Assembly (NCBI GenBank): GCA_000954095.1
Contig: JYNY01000381.1
Location: 1-43,270, forward strand
DNA: 43,270 nucleotides
Reading direction: 5' to 3'
Source of the DNA: Candidatus Omnitrophus magneticus
Lineage (GTDB): Bacteria; Omnitrophota; Gorgyraeia; Tantalellales; Tantalellaceae
Under the pieces are notes generated by a model. The model searched no databases. It saw only the letters and a program-made list of their open reading frames with translations, and had not been told where the DNA came from. The position numbers were made by a program, and so were the translations under genes. Position 1 is the first letter of the stretch; every line of letters begins with the position of its first letter. Below, piece by piece: positions 1-7,113 of the stretch.

Positions 1-620
1 GGCTGGGATGTCCATGTATTCCGTATATTTTTTTTTAAAAAATTACGGAATGACAAAATGTCCTAAGCCGTAAAACATGTCGTCGGCATTGTCATTCCTG
101 CGCAAGCAGGAATCCATACAGGTTACAGAAGATTACAGAAAAAAGATTTTTTGGAATTTAAAATTGAAAATAAATTTTCGCGGCGGAGATGTCCATGGAT
201 TCCGTATATTTTTTTTTAAAAAATTACGGAATGACAAAATGTCCTAAGCCGTAAAACATGTCGTCGGCATTGTCATTCCTGCGCAAGCAGGAATCCATAC
301 AGGTTACAGAAGATTACAGAAAAAAGATTTTTTGGAATTTAAAATTGAAAATAAATTTTCGCGGCTGGGATGTCCATGGATTCCGTATATTTTTCTTCGA
401 AAAATTACGGAATGACAGAATGGGAAGAGGGAAACGCAGAATATTCTAAGCCGTAAAACATGTCGTCGGCATTGTCATTCCTGCGCAAGCAGGAATCCAT
501 ACAGGTTGCAGAAGATTGCAGAAAAAAGATTTTTTGGAATTAAAAATTAAAAATAAATTTTCGCGGCTGGGATGTCCATGTATTCCGTATATTTTTTTTT
601 AAAAAATTACGGAATGACAA
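1..620. repeat. 181-bp tandem repeat array with embedded hairpin repeats
   Basis: Units begin at about 1, 182, 363 and 565. The spacing is 181, 181 and 202 bp; the last interval is longer because of a 21-bp-type insertion near 420-440. Each complete unit carries the hairpin ATTCCTGCGCAAGCAGGAAT (94-113, 275-294, 477-496) and a second dyad around ATTCCGTATA...AATTACGGAAT. The hairpin has the ATTCC-N-GGAAT form of dispersed dRS3-like repeats known from Neisseria and other bacteria. No credible gene lies here, and the short reading frame through it is just the translated repeat. The array is cut by the window edge, so its full length is unknown. Confidence 0.9.
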
Positions 621-630
621 AACAAGGGTT

Positions 631-653
631 ATTACTAACCGTTTAGTGCTTTC
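631..653. repeat. Terminal inverted repeat end of the MITE family seen at 4268-4757
   Basis: This 23-bp stretch (ATTACTAACCG then TTTAGTGCTTTC) closely matches the right terminal repeat of the element between cysD and cysN (4735-4757). It directly follows the 181-bp array, so the array is probably the expanded interior of another copy of the same element. Its left end would lie before position 1. Confidence 0.6.
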
Positions 654-1000
654 AAGATTTTGAGATTGCAGAATGCCTTGCGGGTAGATTTTAAACTAGC
701 GGGGCAATGGTGGTGGGAATTTAGAAAAATCTATAGCATGTTGTTATAGATTGGGCGGGCCTAGGATAGGGCGCGTACTCCTCCCGGCGCGCGATTATTC
801 TAGGCAGATGCCTTGTTCTGAAAAGGTGTTATATTGTGACGCTACCATGAGAGCGCGCATAATAAATCCAAAAACTGTAGTTCGCTATGACAAATAACGT
901 GAATCTCTTAGCTCGAATTCCGTCATTTATAAGAATAGACAGCTCTGGCAATTGATAAAGATTCAATTGTCAGCGTATGGGGTCTCCGTCAAATTTTATA
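654..1000. other. Non-coding stretch with several strong stem-loops; candidate structured RNA
   Basis: No open frame with coding character is visible. The stretch is richer in G and C than its surroundings and holds consecutive dyads. These are AATCTATA/TATAGATT with a 9-nt loop (about 727-751); GCCTAGGA/TTCTAGGC (about 759-806) enclosing GCGCG/CGCGC; and an 11-bp stem CTGGCAATTGA/TCAATTGTCAG (945-973, one G-U pair). It does not match the conserved cores of tmRNA, RNase P RNA, SRP RNA or tRNA that I could check by eye. Strand and boundaries are unknown. Confidence 0.3.
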
Positions 1001-1050
1001 AAAAAATTTATTCTTTCTAAAATTTTTCTTGCCCATTCTTAGGAATTCTC

Positions 1051-1136
1051 CCGGCTAAAAGGCGTAAAAAATGTTGGCGCACCGCATCAAATGTTGCGCT
1101 TACGAATTTTTTAAAGTCTTTTATTTAAAACATTTT
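1051..1136. repeat. Degenerate copy of the palindromic intergenic repeat
   Basis: From CCGGCTAAAAGGCGTAAAAA onward, this matches the core of the long palindrome at 17944-18113. Shared features are a GCGCA/TGCGC stem around CATCAAATG, flanking A-rich and T-rich arms, and a decayed copy of the right arm up to CATTTTAGC. The outer terminal repeats are no longer recognisable. Confidence 0.6.
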
Positions 1137-1350
1137 AGCTTTTTTTATTTATGGGGAACTGCATTTTTCGCGTTGATTTTTGATACATTTTTACACGCTG
1201 ATTGACACCACAAAAAATTTAATATCAACTTAATAAATGCGGGGCCGACCTTTTGCCTAAAACACAGTAAAATAGCCAATTTATATCTCGAATAGCGGAA
1301 GATGGGATAATGTTTTTTATATTCGCAACTTGAATTAGTAGGGGTTATAG

Positions 1351-1389
1351 CAACCATTATGAGGGCATATACGCGTCTCATAATGGTTG
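1351..1389. repeat. Perfect 13-bp inverted repeat downstream of the exported-protein gene
   Basis: CAACCATTATGAG (1351-1363) pairs with CTCATAATGGTTG (1377-1389) across a 13-nt loop. It lies 22 bp beyond the stop codon of the minus-strand gene at 1412, where a terminator or 3'-stabilising hairpin would be expected. There is no T-run on the minus-strand side, so it is not a classical intrinsic terminator. Confidence 0.6.
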
Positions 1390-1411
1390 TTCCAATTTGT
1401 TGGCTAGTATG

Positions 1412-2083
1412 TTAATCGCATTTTTTAAAATCAAATTTGAAAAAAGTAAATATTGAAAATAATACTAGCACGATTCCCCACCAAGATATTTCAGGAGTAT
1501 AAGGAGTTTGTTGAGAACTACCTTGTATCGCGAAAGCAAAATCTTGAGTAGGGAGATATTGTTTTTTATAGCTTGATGATCCTCCGTAATATGGATCTCC
1601 TTCGTACCATCTTAAAATTTCATTTCCTCCGTCAATAATTTTAAAAATATAATAACTATTTGGATTTAATATAATATTTTCCACATCAAAAATAACCCAT
1701 TGGCTAGTTGTGGATTTTTCGAGTACAGCATATTGCGGTTCAGAAAATAAATTGTTTGATATTTCATTGTATATATCATTTGGGGTCTGCATTTGGTACA
1801 TTTCTATCGCGAATTGGTATGTGGTAAAATAATTTCCCATAATCCATATTTTTTCTAATGTGTAGCCTTCATTTTCGGTACTCCAAGATTGTCCAAAATT
1901 TCTGTTACTTTTAGCTATAGCTTCAAATACTTCTTCCGTAGGATTCATTATTTTAATGTCAGGACCTGAAGGGGCAATAGTGGTACCTGTCATTTGTGTT
2001 GGCACTATAGCCGCGTGGGTTTGCGGGATAGCTAATAATGCGGTAAAGAAAGAAATAATAATTGTTATAAGTTTTATATTCAT
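1412..2083 (-). CDS. Exported protein with signal peptide and C-terminal membrane tail
   Basis: The 223-residue product has an N-terminal signal peptide (basic MNIK, a hydrophobic stretch, then a QTHA-type cleavage site). The middle is a beta-rich domain with many aromatic residues. The C-terminus has the order of a sorting/anchor signal: a polar P-E motif (TPEIS), WW-G, about 16 hydrophobic residues, then a Lys-rich end. It therefore probably ends up in the envelope. The middle resembles secreted jelly-roll-like domains only in general character, and I do not recognise a family. An ATG lies 48 bp further upstream, but AGGAGGG sits just before the ATG at 2083, which decides the start. The gene stands alone. 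The C-terminal tail is reminiscent of PEP-CTERM or IPTL-CTERM signals but does not match either closely. Confidence 0.65.
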   Translation of the reverse strand: MNIKLITIIISFFTALLAIPQTHAAIVPTQMTGTTIAPSGPDIKIMNPTEEVFEAIAKSNRNFGQSWSTENEGYTLEKIWIMGNYFTTYQFAIEMYQMQTPNDIYNEISNNLFSEPQYAVLEKSTTSQWVIFDVENIILNPNSYYIFKIIDGGNEILRWYEGDPYYGGSSSYKKQYLPTQDFAFAIQGSSQQTPYTPEISWWGIVLVLFSIFTFFKFDFKKCD

Positions 2084-2412
2084 TTTTCCCTCCTTTTTAA
2101 GGAAATAACATTTAATCATTATCAATATCAAGTATACATAATGTATTTTTAAAATGCAAATTTTTTAGTATTTTTTTTGTTTTAACAAAAAAACAAAATA
2201 GAAGAAAGATTAAACCGATGAAATGATCAGGCATTCTGAAGTATTTTTTTGATAACCGTGTAGTGATTACAAAATTATTGACAAAATTATTTATTTATGG
2301 TTAAATTATACTAGTTTAATGATAGTATTAGTAGTAATTATTTGTAGCCCAGAAAAATTATTATTATCCGATATGGACAATGATATTTTTGGGGTTGAAA
2401 GGGAAGATAGAA
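2084..2412. other. Divergent intergenic region upstream of the sulfate assimilation operon
   Basis: This AT-rich gap between the minus-strand exported-protein gene and the plus-strand DUF2061 gene contains the operon promoter (2278-2306). Just upstream of it, at 2252-2270, is a motif (AACCGTGTAGTGATTAC) resembling the MITE terminal repeat at 4735-4757. A small dyad ATTA-GTAG-TAAT lies downstream of the promoter near 2327-2338. No gene is seen. Confidence 0.6.
2278..2306 (+). promoter_or_regulatory. Probable sigma-70-type promoter of the cys-hem operon
   Basis: A perfect -35 box TTGACA (2278-2283) is followed by a 17-bp spacer and a -10 box TTAAAT (2301-2306, four of six consensus positions). 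TATACT at 2307-2312 is an alternative -10 with poor spacing. Transcription would begin near 2313 and leave a leader of about 100 nt before the DUF2061 start codon. Confidence 0.5.
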
Positions 2413-2637
2413 ATGGAACATCCAAAACGTTCATTTTTTAAAGCGTTGAGTTGGAGAGTAGTCGGGCTTATCATTACGATAATTACGATTTATCTTTATA
2501 GCAAAAAAATAAAAGACGCGTTAGCTGTAGGGCTTATATCTGATCTTATTAAATTTGGTATTTATTATTTTCATGAAAGAGCGTGGAATAAAGTAGATTT
2601 TGGCAGGGAGAAAAAAGAACCGGAGTATAACATATGA
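2413..2637 (+). CDS. DUF2061 small membrane protein, first gene of the cys operon
   Basis: This 74-residue product matches the DUF2061 family. It has the N-terminal RSFFKALSWRVVG motif, one or two hydrophobic helices (about 16-50) and the C-terminal YYFHERAWNKV motif. The biochemical role of the family is unknown, but members often sit beside sulfate-assimilation genes, as here. I chose the ATG at 2413, preceded by a purine-rich AAAGGGAAG, over an ATG 33 bp upstream without a ribosome binding site, because the family normally begins just before the RS-K-SWR motif. The stop codon overlaps the cysH start in an ATGA, which implies translational coupling. A part in sulfate or sulfite handling at the membrane is inference. 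Confidence 0.85.
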   Translation: MEHPKRSFFKALSWRVVGLIITIITIYLYSKKIKDALAVGLISDLIKFGIYYFHERAWNKVDFGREKKEPEYNI

Positions 2638-3395
2638 ATTCAAGAGAAAAGCAGAATATGGAATTATTTTCTTATATAGAAAATTTGGATAACCGTAAAC
2701 TTGAAGAAATCATTTTAAAATTAGCGCAGGTTTTTGGTTCTGAAAAAATTGTTTTCGCGTCAAGTTTGAGTATTGAGGATCAGGTGATAACGGATATAAT
2801 CGCGAAAAAAATTAATAATATTAAAATTTTTACTTTAGATACGGGAATGCTTCCAAAAGAAACCATAGAGTTGATAGATATAACAGAAAAAAAATATAAT
2901 ATTAAAATTGAACGCGTTATGCCGGATGAAACAGCGGTTCTTGAAATGATAAGAATTCATGGCGCGAATTTGTATTATGAAAGCGTTGAAAAGCGGAAGT
3001 TATGCTGTCATACTAGAAAAATACTTCCTTTATTAAAACGTTTAGCCGTAGTGAATGTGTGGATAACAGGGCTAAGGCGGGAACAATCAATAACCAGAGA
3101 ACATGCGGGTAAAATAGAGTTTGATGAAAAATTCGGTATTATCAAAGTTAATCCTTTAATGTATTGGACAACACAGGATGTATGGAAGTATATTGGTGAA
3201 AATAATGTGCCGTATAATGTTCTTTATGATAGAGGGTATCAAAGTGTAGGATGCGCGAGTTGTTCGCGCGCGGTAAAGCCTGGAGAAGATTTGCGTTCAG
3301 GCAGATGGTGGTGGGAAGACCCGTCCCGCAAGGAATGCGGGTTACATATCAATCCTAAGAATGAAACAAAAGCAAGGAAAAATGAATCAGCTTGA
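2634..3395 (+). CDS. cysH: Adenylyl-sulfate (APS) reductase, CysH family
   Basis: Reduces activated sulfate to sulfite in the cytoplasm, using thioredoxin or a similar thiol donor. The 253 residues contain the PAPS-reductase fold, with ASSLSIEDQ near 42-50 as the phosphate-binding loop. The two cysteine pairs that bind a [4Fe-4S] cluster are C124-C125 and C207-x2-C210. The catalytic cysteine C235 lies in the C-terminal ECGLH motif. In this family the CC...CxxC signature marks enzymes that use APS, whereas PAPS reductases usually lack it. The degenerate APS kinase encoded two genes downstream agrees with that. The start overlaps the DUF2061 stop, and the end overlaps cysD. Confidence 0.93.
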   Translation: MNSREKQNMELFSYIENLDNRKLEEIILKLAQVFGSEKIVFASSLSIEDQVITDIIAKKINNIKIFTLDTGMLPKETIELIDITEKKYNIKIERVMPDETAVLEMIRIHGANLYYESVEKRKLCCHTRKILPLLKRLAVVNVWITGLRREQSITREHAGKIEFDEKFGIIKVNPLMYWTTQDVWKYIGENNVPYNVLYDRGYQSVGCASCSRAVKPGEDLRSGRWWWEDPSRKECGLHINPKNETKARKNESA

Positions 3396-4260
3396 ACAAT
3401 TGGAATCTCATAGCGTTTATATTTTACGGGAAGCATACCGTGAATTTAAAAGTTTATGCATGCTTTGGTCTATAGGTAAGGATAGTACTGTTTTATTGTG
3501 GCTCGCGCGTAAGGCGTTTTTCGGGCATGTGCCGATTCCTCTTGTTCATATTGATACAAGTTTTAAAATTCCGGCGATGATTGAATACCGCGATAAGCTG
3601 GCAAAAGAGTGGCATTTAAATATTTTGTACGGAGAAAATTCCATAGCGATTAAAAATAAAGAAACTTTTCCTGATGGAAAAGTTGATAGAATTACATGTT
3701 GCAAAAAACTCAAAAGCGAAGCGCTTAAAAAAACTTTAAGCGGAGAGTGGCCTAGGTATAAGTATAGCCGCGAGTTAGGCAAATATGTTGAAGATACTGA
3801 TAAAGCGCCGTATACAGGCGTTATTGTGGGAGTACGGGCGGATGAAGAGGGATCACGGTCAAAGGAAAGGTATTTTTCTCCGCGCGATAAAGAAAATGAG
3901 TGGGATGTCGGGAATCAGCCTCCGGAATTTTGGAACCAATATAAAACAGATTTCGCGCCGGGAACGCATGTGCGCGTGCATCCGTTATTGGATTGGACTG
4001 AAGCGAATATTTGGGAATATATAAATAAAGAAAATATTCCGGTAATTCCTTTATATTTTGACCAAGGGGATGGCAAACGGTATCGTTCATTAGGGTGTTA
4101 TCCATGCACAAAACCTGTTGAATCAAAAAGTAAAACAGTTGTAGATATAATTACGGAATTAAAAAGCGGAAAATTTTCAAACATCGCGGAACGTTCAGGG
4201 AGAGAGCAGGATAAGGAGGACGGCGGGTTAGAGACATTAAGGCGCGATGGGTATATGTGA
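3382..4260 (+). CDS. cysD: Sulfate adenylyltransferase subunit 2
   Basis: The catalytic subunit of the CysDN ATP sulfurylase, which makes APS from ATP and sulfate. The 292-residue product carries the N-type pyrophosphatase PP-loop SIGKDS (30-35). It also has [13 protein letters not shown], the [20 protein letters not shown] block, and the C-terminal [13 protein letters not shown] and [15 protein letters not shown]-type motifs of the family. I preferred the ATG at 3382, which has AAGGA seven bases before it, to the ATG at 3361. Either way the gene overlaps the 3' end of cysH. The partner cysN is next but is separated by an inserted element; the element's 8-bp target duplication includes the last base of the cysD stop codon. 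Confidence 0.95.
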   Translation: MNQLEQLESHSVYILREAYREFKSLCMLWSIGKDSTVLLWLARKAFFGHVPIPLVHIDTSFKIPAMIEYRDKLAKEWHLNILYGENSIAIKNKETFPDGKVDRITCCKKLKSEALKKTLSGEWPRYKYSRELGKYVEDTDKAPYTGVIVGVRADEEGSRSKERYFSPRDKENEWDVGNQPPEFWNQYKTDFAPGTHVRVHPLLDWTEANIWEYINKENIPVIPLYFDQGDGKRYRSLGCYPCTKPVESKSKTVVDIITELKSGKFSNIAERSGREQDKEDGGLETLRRDGYM

Positions 4261-4381
4261 GAAATTAGTAATCACTAAGCGGATGGTAATTGCAAGCTTG
4301 ATTATTAACGTTGTGATTTTCCATGAAGCAGGAATTTATATATGGTATAACCATTTCAAAAACATCATAAAACCCGCATGG

Positions 4382-4401
4382 ATTCCCGCTTTCGCGGGAA
4401 T
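4382..4401. repeat. dRS3-like hairpin repeat
   Basis: ATTCCCGCTTTCGCGGGAAT is a near-perfect dyad of the ATTCCC-N8-GGGAAT type. It lies inside the MITE and is followed by GACAGAATGG, as in the other copies in this window (for example 37701-37720). Confidence 0.85.
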
Positions 4402-4483
4402 GACAGAATGGGAAGAGGGAATGACAAAAAAGGAAGAGGGAATGACAAAAAAGGAAGAGGGAAAGACCGTATGGGAAGCGGGG
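4400..4483. repeat. Four 21-bp tandem repeats
   Basis: Units at 4400, 4421, 4442 and 4463 have the pattern ATGACAAAAAAGGAAGAGGG plus A; the second and third are identical. The unit derives from the tail that follows each dRS3-like hairpin (GGGAATGACAGAATGGGAAGAGGG), so it appears to have arisen by local duplication. A single related unit is present near 412-432. Confidence 0.85.
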
Positions 4484-4521
4484 ATAACAGAATTGTTGGC
4501 TGAGACCCTTATGGATTCCCG

Positions 4522-4690
4522 CTTTCGAGGCTGTGTCACAACTACGATTTTTTATTTTTTAAAATTTTTTCACTCCCTTTTTACCTGTATGGATTCCTGC
4601 TTGCGCAGGAATGACAACGGGTTGACGCTATTTTTACTAGCTCAACTCCACTTTTAAAATGCGATACTAGTTGTGACACAGCCTCTTTCG
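4522..4690. mobile_element. 157-bp nested MITE with perfect 17-bp terminal repeats
   Basis: The element spans 4528-4684 and is bounded by AGGCTGTGTCACAACTA and its exact reverse complement TAGTTGTGACACAGCCT. CTTTCG is duplicated on both sides (4522-4527 and 4685-4690). Removing the element and one copy of the duplication restores an intact dRS3-like hairpin ATTCCCGCTTTCGCGGGAAT, which shows that it inserted into that repeat. It contains its own ATTCCTGC/GCAGGAAT hairpin (4593-4612). Partial relatives occur in the repeat block at 33249-34040. Confidence 0.88.
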
Positions 4691-4843
4691 CGGGAATGAC
4701 AGAATGATGTTTTCTAAGGGATATAGAAAAGTTTATTACTAACCGCTTAGTGCTTACAGAAATTATGAGCTCGGAGCGCGGGTTTATTTTGTCAGGCGCC
4801 GGGCCGGGCAATAATTTTTAGTGAAAAATCGGAGACAAAAAAT

Positions 4844-6655
4844 ATGAATCGTGAACAAATGAATATAGTTGTAGTCGGGCATGTGGACCATGGAAAAAGT
4901 ACAGTCATAGGCCGGCTTTTAGCGGATACTGATTCTTTGCCGAAGGGTAAACTTGATATGGTGAAAGCTATTTGTGTTAAAAACGCGAAACCGTTTGAGT
5001 ACGCGTTTCTTTTAGACGCGCTTAAAGATGAGCAAACACAAGGTATTACAATAGATTCAGCAAGATGTTTCTTTAAGACAGCCCAAAGGGATTATATTAT
5101 TATTGACGCGCCCGGCCATATAGAGTTTTTAAAAAATATGGTAACAGGCGCTTCACATGCGGAAGGGGCGCTTTTAGTAATAGATGCTAAGGAAGGAATA
5201 CAGGAGAATTCTAAACGTCACGGGCATATGCTCGCGATGCTTGGAGTTAAACAAGTAGTTGTCCTCGTGAATAAAATTGATTTAGTGAATTATGATGAAA
5301 ATATTTTTAGTTCGATAGAACGTGATTATTCAAATTTTTTAAAAGGGCTTCAAGTGGTGCCTTTAAGGTTTATTCCGATAAGTGCTTTTTATGGTGATAA
5401 TATAATATCAAAATCTAAAAATACAGCTTGGTATGAAGGCCCATCAGTGCTTGAACAATTAGATGGTTTTTCTAAACAAAAAGGAAAAGATGCTCTTTCG
5501 TTTAGGTTCCCGGTGCAGGATATATATAAATTTACCGGAGAAGGGGATGACCGAAGAATATTCGCCGGCACAATTGAATCAGGCAAAATAAAGGCCGGAG
5601 ATAAGGTTATATTTTTTCCATCATTTAAAGAATCCGTCATAAAATCAATAGAAGAATTTAATGCTCCGGCTAGGAGCGACGCGAGAGCGGGCGCGGCAGT
5701 CGGGTTTACTTTGACTACGCAGATATACATTAAACCGGGAGAAGTAATGGCCAAACTAGGTGAAAAAAAACCGGAGACAGCTAGAAGATTCAAGGCTAAT
5801 ATATTTTGGGTGGGAAGAGCGCCTTTAATAAAAAATAGGACATATAAGTTAAAGACCGGCACAAATAAGGTGAGCGTAAAACTCGCGGAGATAAAGACTG
5901 TTTTAGATTCTTCTCTATTAACGGCTTTTCAAAATAAAACGCAGGTTGATAGGCACGATGTGGCGGAATGTATTTTTGAAACAGCGCATCCTGTTAGTTT
6001 TGATGTTGTCGGGACTATAGAAACTATGGCTAGGTTCGTGATTGTTGATAACTATGAAATATCCGGCGGTGGAATTATTTTATCAGCTCTTTCTGACGAG
6101 GAAACAATCCTTAATGAACATATCGCTAAGAGAGAAATATTGTGGGAACGCGGATTTGTTTTGGATATTGACAGGGTGCGGGAATACAGGCATCGTTCAA
6201 AATTTATTGTTTTTACTTCTAGCGGAAAATTAGATGAAAATAGGGTTACTCAGATTGCTAAAGCTGTTGAGAAAAAATTATTTGATGATAAATTTAAAAC
6301 ATATTATTTAGGCCTGCCGAGTATTAGTTCTGGAATGTATTCTGATATTATCGGTTCTTCCCGTTATGAAGAACGTGAAGAAGAAATCAGGCGTCTCGGT
6401 GAATTAGCCCGTATATTGACCGGAGCCGGCCTTATTTTTATCACAGTTCTTTTTGATGTTGATGATTATGATGTTGAAAAATTAAAACTTTTAAACGCGC
6501 CTAATGAAATTTTGGTTATTAATGCCGGAGAAAATAATTTTAATAAATTTAAAATTGATTTGGAAATACCGCAGGATGAAGAACTTGAGCAGGCGGTAAG
6601 CAGTGTCTACTCATTGTTGGAAAAACATGAAGTAATTTTGGAATATTATTTATGA
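4844..6655 (+). CDS. cysN: Sulfate adenylyltransferase GTPase subunit with degenerate APS-kinase tail
   Basis: CysN couples GTP hydrolysis to APS synthesis by CysD. Residues 1-420 form a translation-factor-type GTPase: P-loop GHVDHGKS (12-19), switch I GITIDSA (67-73), DAPGH (88-92) and NKID (143-146), followed by beta-barrel domains. Residues of about 440-603 align by position and by scattered motifs ([20 protein letters not shown]) with the APS kinase (CysC) that is fused to CysN in many bacteria. Here the Walker A motif is replaced by [11 protein letters not shown] and the DGDN motif is gone, so that domain is very probably not a kinase. That fits an APS-type CysH, which needs no PAPS. A GGAG lies about 11 bases before the ATG. 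The stop overlaps the sirC start. Confidence 0.9.
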   Translation: MNREQMNIVVVGHVDHGKSTVIGRLLADTDSLPKGKLDMVKAICVKNAKPFEYAFLLDALKDEQTQGITIDSARCFFKTAQRDYIIIDAPGHIEFLKNMVTGASHAEGALLVIDAKEGIQENSKRHGHMLAMLGVKQVVVLVNKIDLVNYDENIFSSIERDYSNFLKGLQVVPLRFIPISAFYGDNIISKSKNTAWYEGPSVLEQLDGFSKQKGKDALSFRFPVQDIYKFTGEGDDRRIFAGTIESGKIKAGDKVIFFPSFKESVIKSIEEFNAPARSDARAGAAVGFTLTTQIYIKPGEVMAKLGEKKPETARRFKANIFWVGRAPLIKNRTYKLKTGTNKVSVKLAEIKTVLDSSLLTAFQNKTQVDRHDVAECIFETAHPVSFDVVGTIETMARFVIVDNYEISGGGIILSALSDEETILNEHIAKREILWERGFVLDIDRVREYRHRSKFIVFTSSGKLDENRVTQIAKAVEKKLFDDKFKTYYLGLPSISSGMYSDIIGSSRYEEREEEIRRLGELARILTGAGLIFITVLFDVDDYDVEKLKLLNAPNEILVINAGENNFNKFKIDLEIPQDEELEQAVSSVYSLLEKHEVILEYYL

Positions 6656-7113
6656 TGAAATATTTACCTATAGGCTTGAATGTGTCCGGTAAAAAAATTT
6701 TAGTAGTCGGCGCGGGAAAAGTCGCGTTGCAAAAAATAAAAATTTTAAAAAATTTTGATTGCCGCGTTACTATCGTCGCGCCAAGTGTTTATAATCAGGT
6801 TCAAATTATAGCCGATGAAGTGATTATTGGGGCGTATCAAGCGCGTTTTCTGAATAATATTGATTTAGTTTACGCGTGCACAAATAATTTTGTTATTAAT
6901 AAAAAAATCGCGAAAGACGCGCGGAAAAGAAAAATTTTAGTTAATGTCGCGGACAATTCAGTGTTAAGTGATTTTATTTCACCGGCGCTTTATATTGATG
7001 AACCTATGATAATTGCCATAAGTTCTGACGCGCGAGCGCCAAAGGCTAGTAAAAATATGCGTGACAAATTAAAACAGGTTTTACGGGATGATAAAGTTTC
7101 AAGGGATAAATAA
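6652..7113 (+). CDS. sirC: Precorrin-2 dehydrogenase (siroheme synthesis)
   Basis: Oxidises precorrin-2 to sirohydrochlorin with NAD+, the step before iron insertion in siroheme synthesis. The 153-residue protein opens with the family pattern [20 protein letters not shown] (Rossmann GxGxVA-K motif near 20-29). It continues with the [14 protein letters not shown] and [16 protein letters not shown] motifs and a short basic C-terminus. It lacks the C-terminal region found in two-function Met8p/CysG-N proteins, so ferrochelatase activity is doubtful. Its ATG overlaps the cysN stop, and its 3' end overlaps hemA by about 26 bp, so it is firmly inside the operon. Confidence 0.88.
   Translation: MMKYLPIGLNVSGKKILVVGAGKVALQKIKILKNFDCRVTIVAPSVYNQVQIIADEVIIGAYQARFLNNIDLVYACTNNFVINKKIAKDARKRKILVNVADNSVLSDFISPALYIDEPMIIAISSDARAPKASKNMRDKLKQVLRDDKVSRDK

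Larger units (their letters stand above)
4260..4765. mobile_element. 490-bp MITE-like element with 8-bp target duplication
   Basis: The element spans 4268-4757. Its ends are 23-bp imperfect terminal inverted repeats (4268-4290 and 4735-4757, about 20 of 23 matching) sharing the core CACTAAGCGG. AGAAATTA occurs immediately outside both ends (4260-4267 and 4758-4765), a perfect 8-bp target-site duplication. No transposase is encoded, so it is a non-autonomous element. Inside are ATTCCC/GGGAAT hairpins, a 21-bp tandem repeat and a second nested element. It fills the gap between cysD and cysN. The reading frames through it are translated repeat, not genes. Confidence 0.85.

Noticed and set aside
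258-449. 63-codon frame at the left edge
   Set aside because: It lies inside the 181-bp repeat array and reads the hairpin repeat (FLRKQESIQ).
1-620. CRISPR array
   Set aside because: The repeat unit is 181 bp, with no alternation of short conserved repeats and unique spacers, and no cas genes are nearby.
654-1000. tRNA, tmRNA, RNase P RNA or SRP RNA gene
   Set aside because: None of the conserved cores or cloverleaf arms could be found; only generic stem-loops are present.
1145-1381. 78-codon minus-strand frame after the exported-protein gene
   Set aside because: There is no ribosome binding site and no recognisable protein character, and it overlaps the 13-bp inverted repeat.
4247-4657. 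136-codon frame between cysD and cysN
   Set aside because: It runs through the MITE, its 21-bp tandem repeats and the nested element, with no ribosome binding site or protein-like composition.
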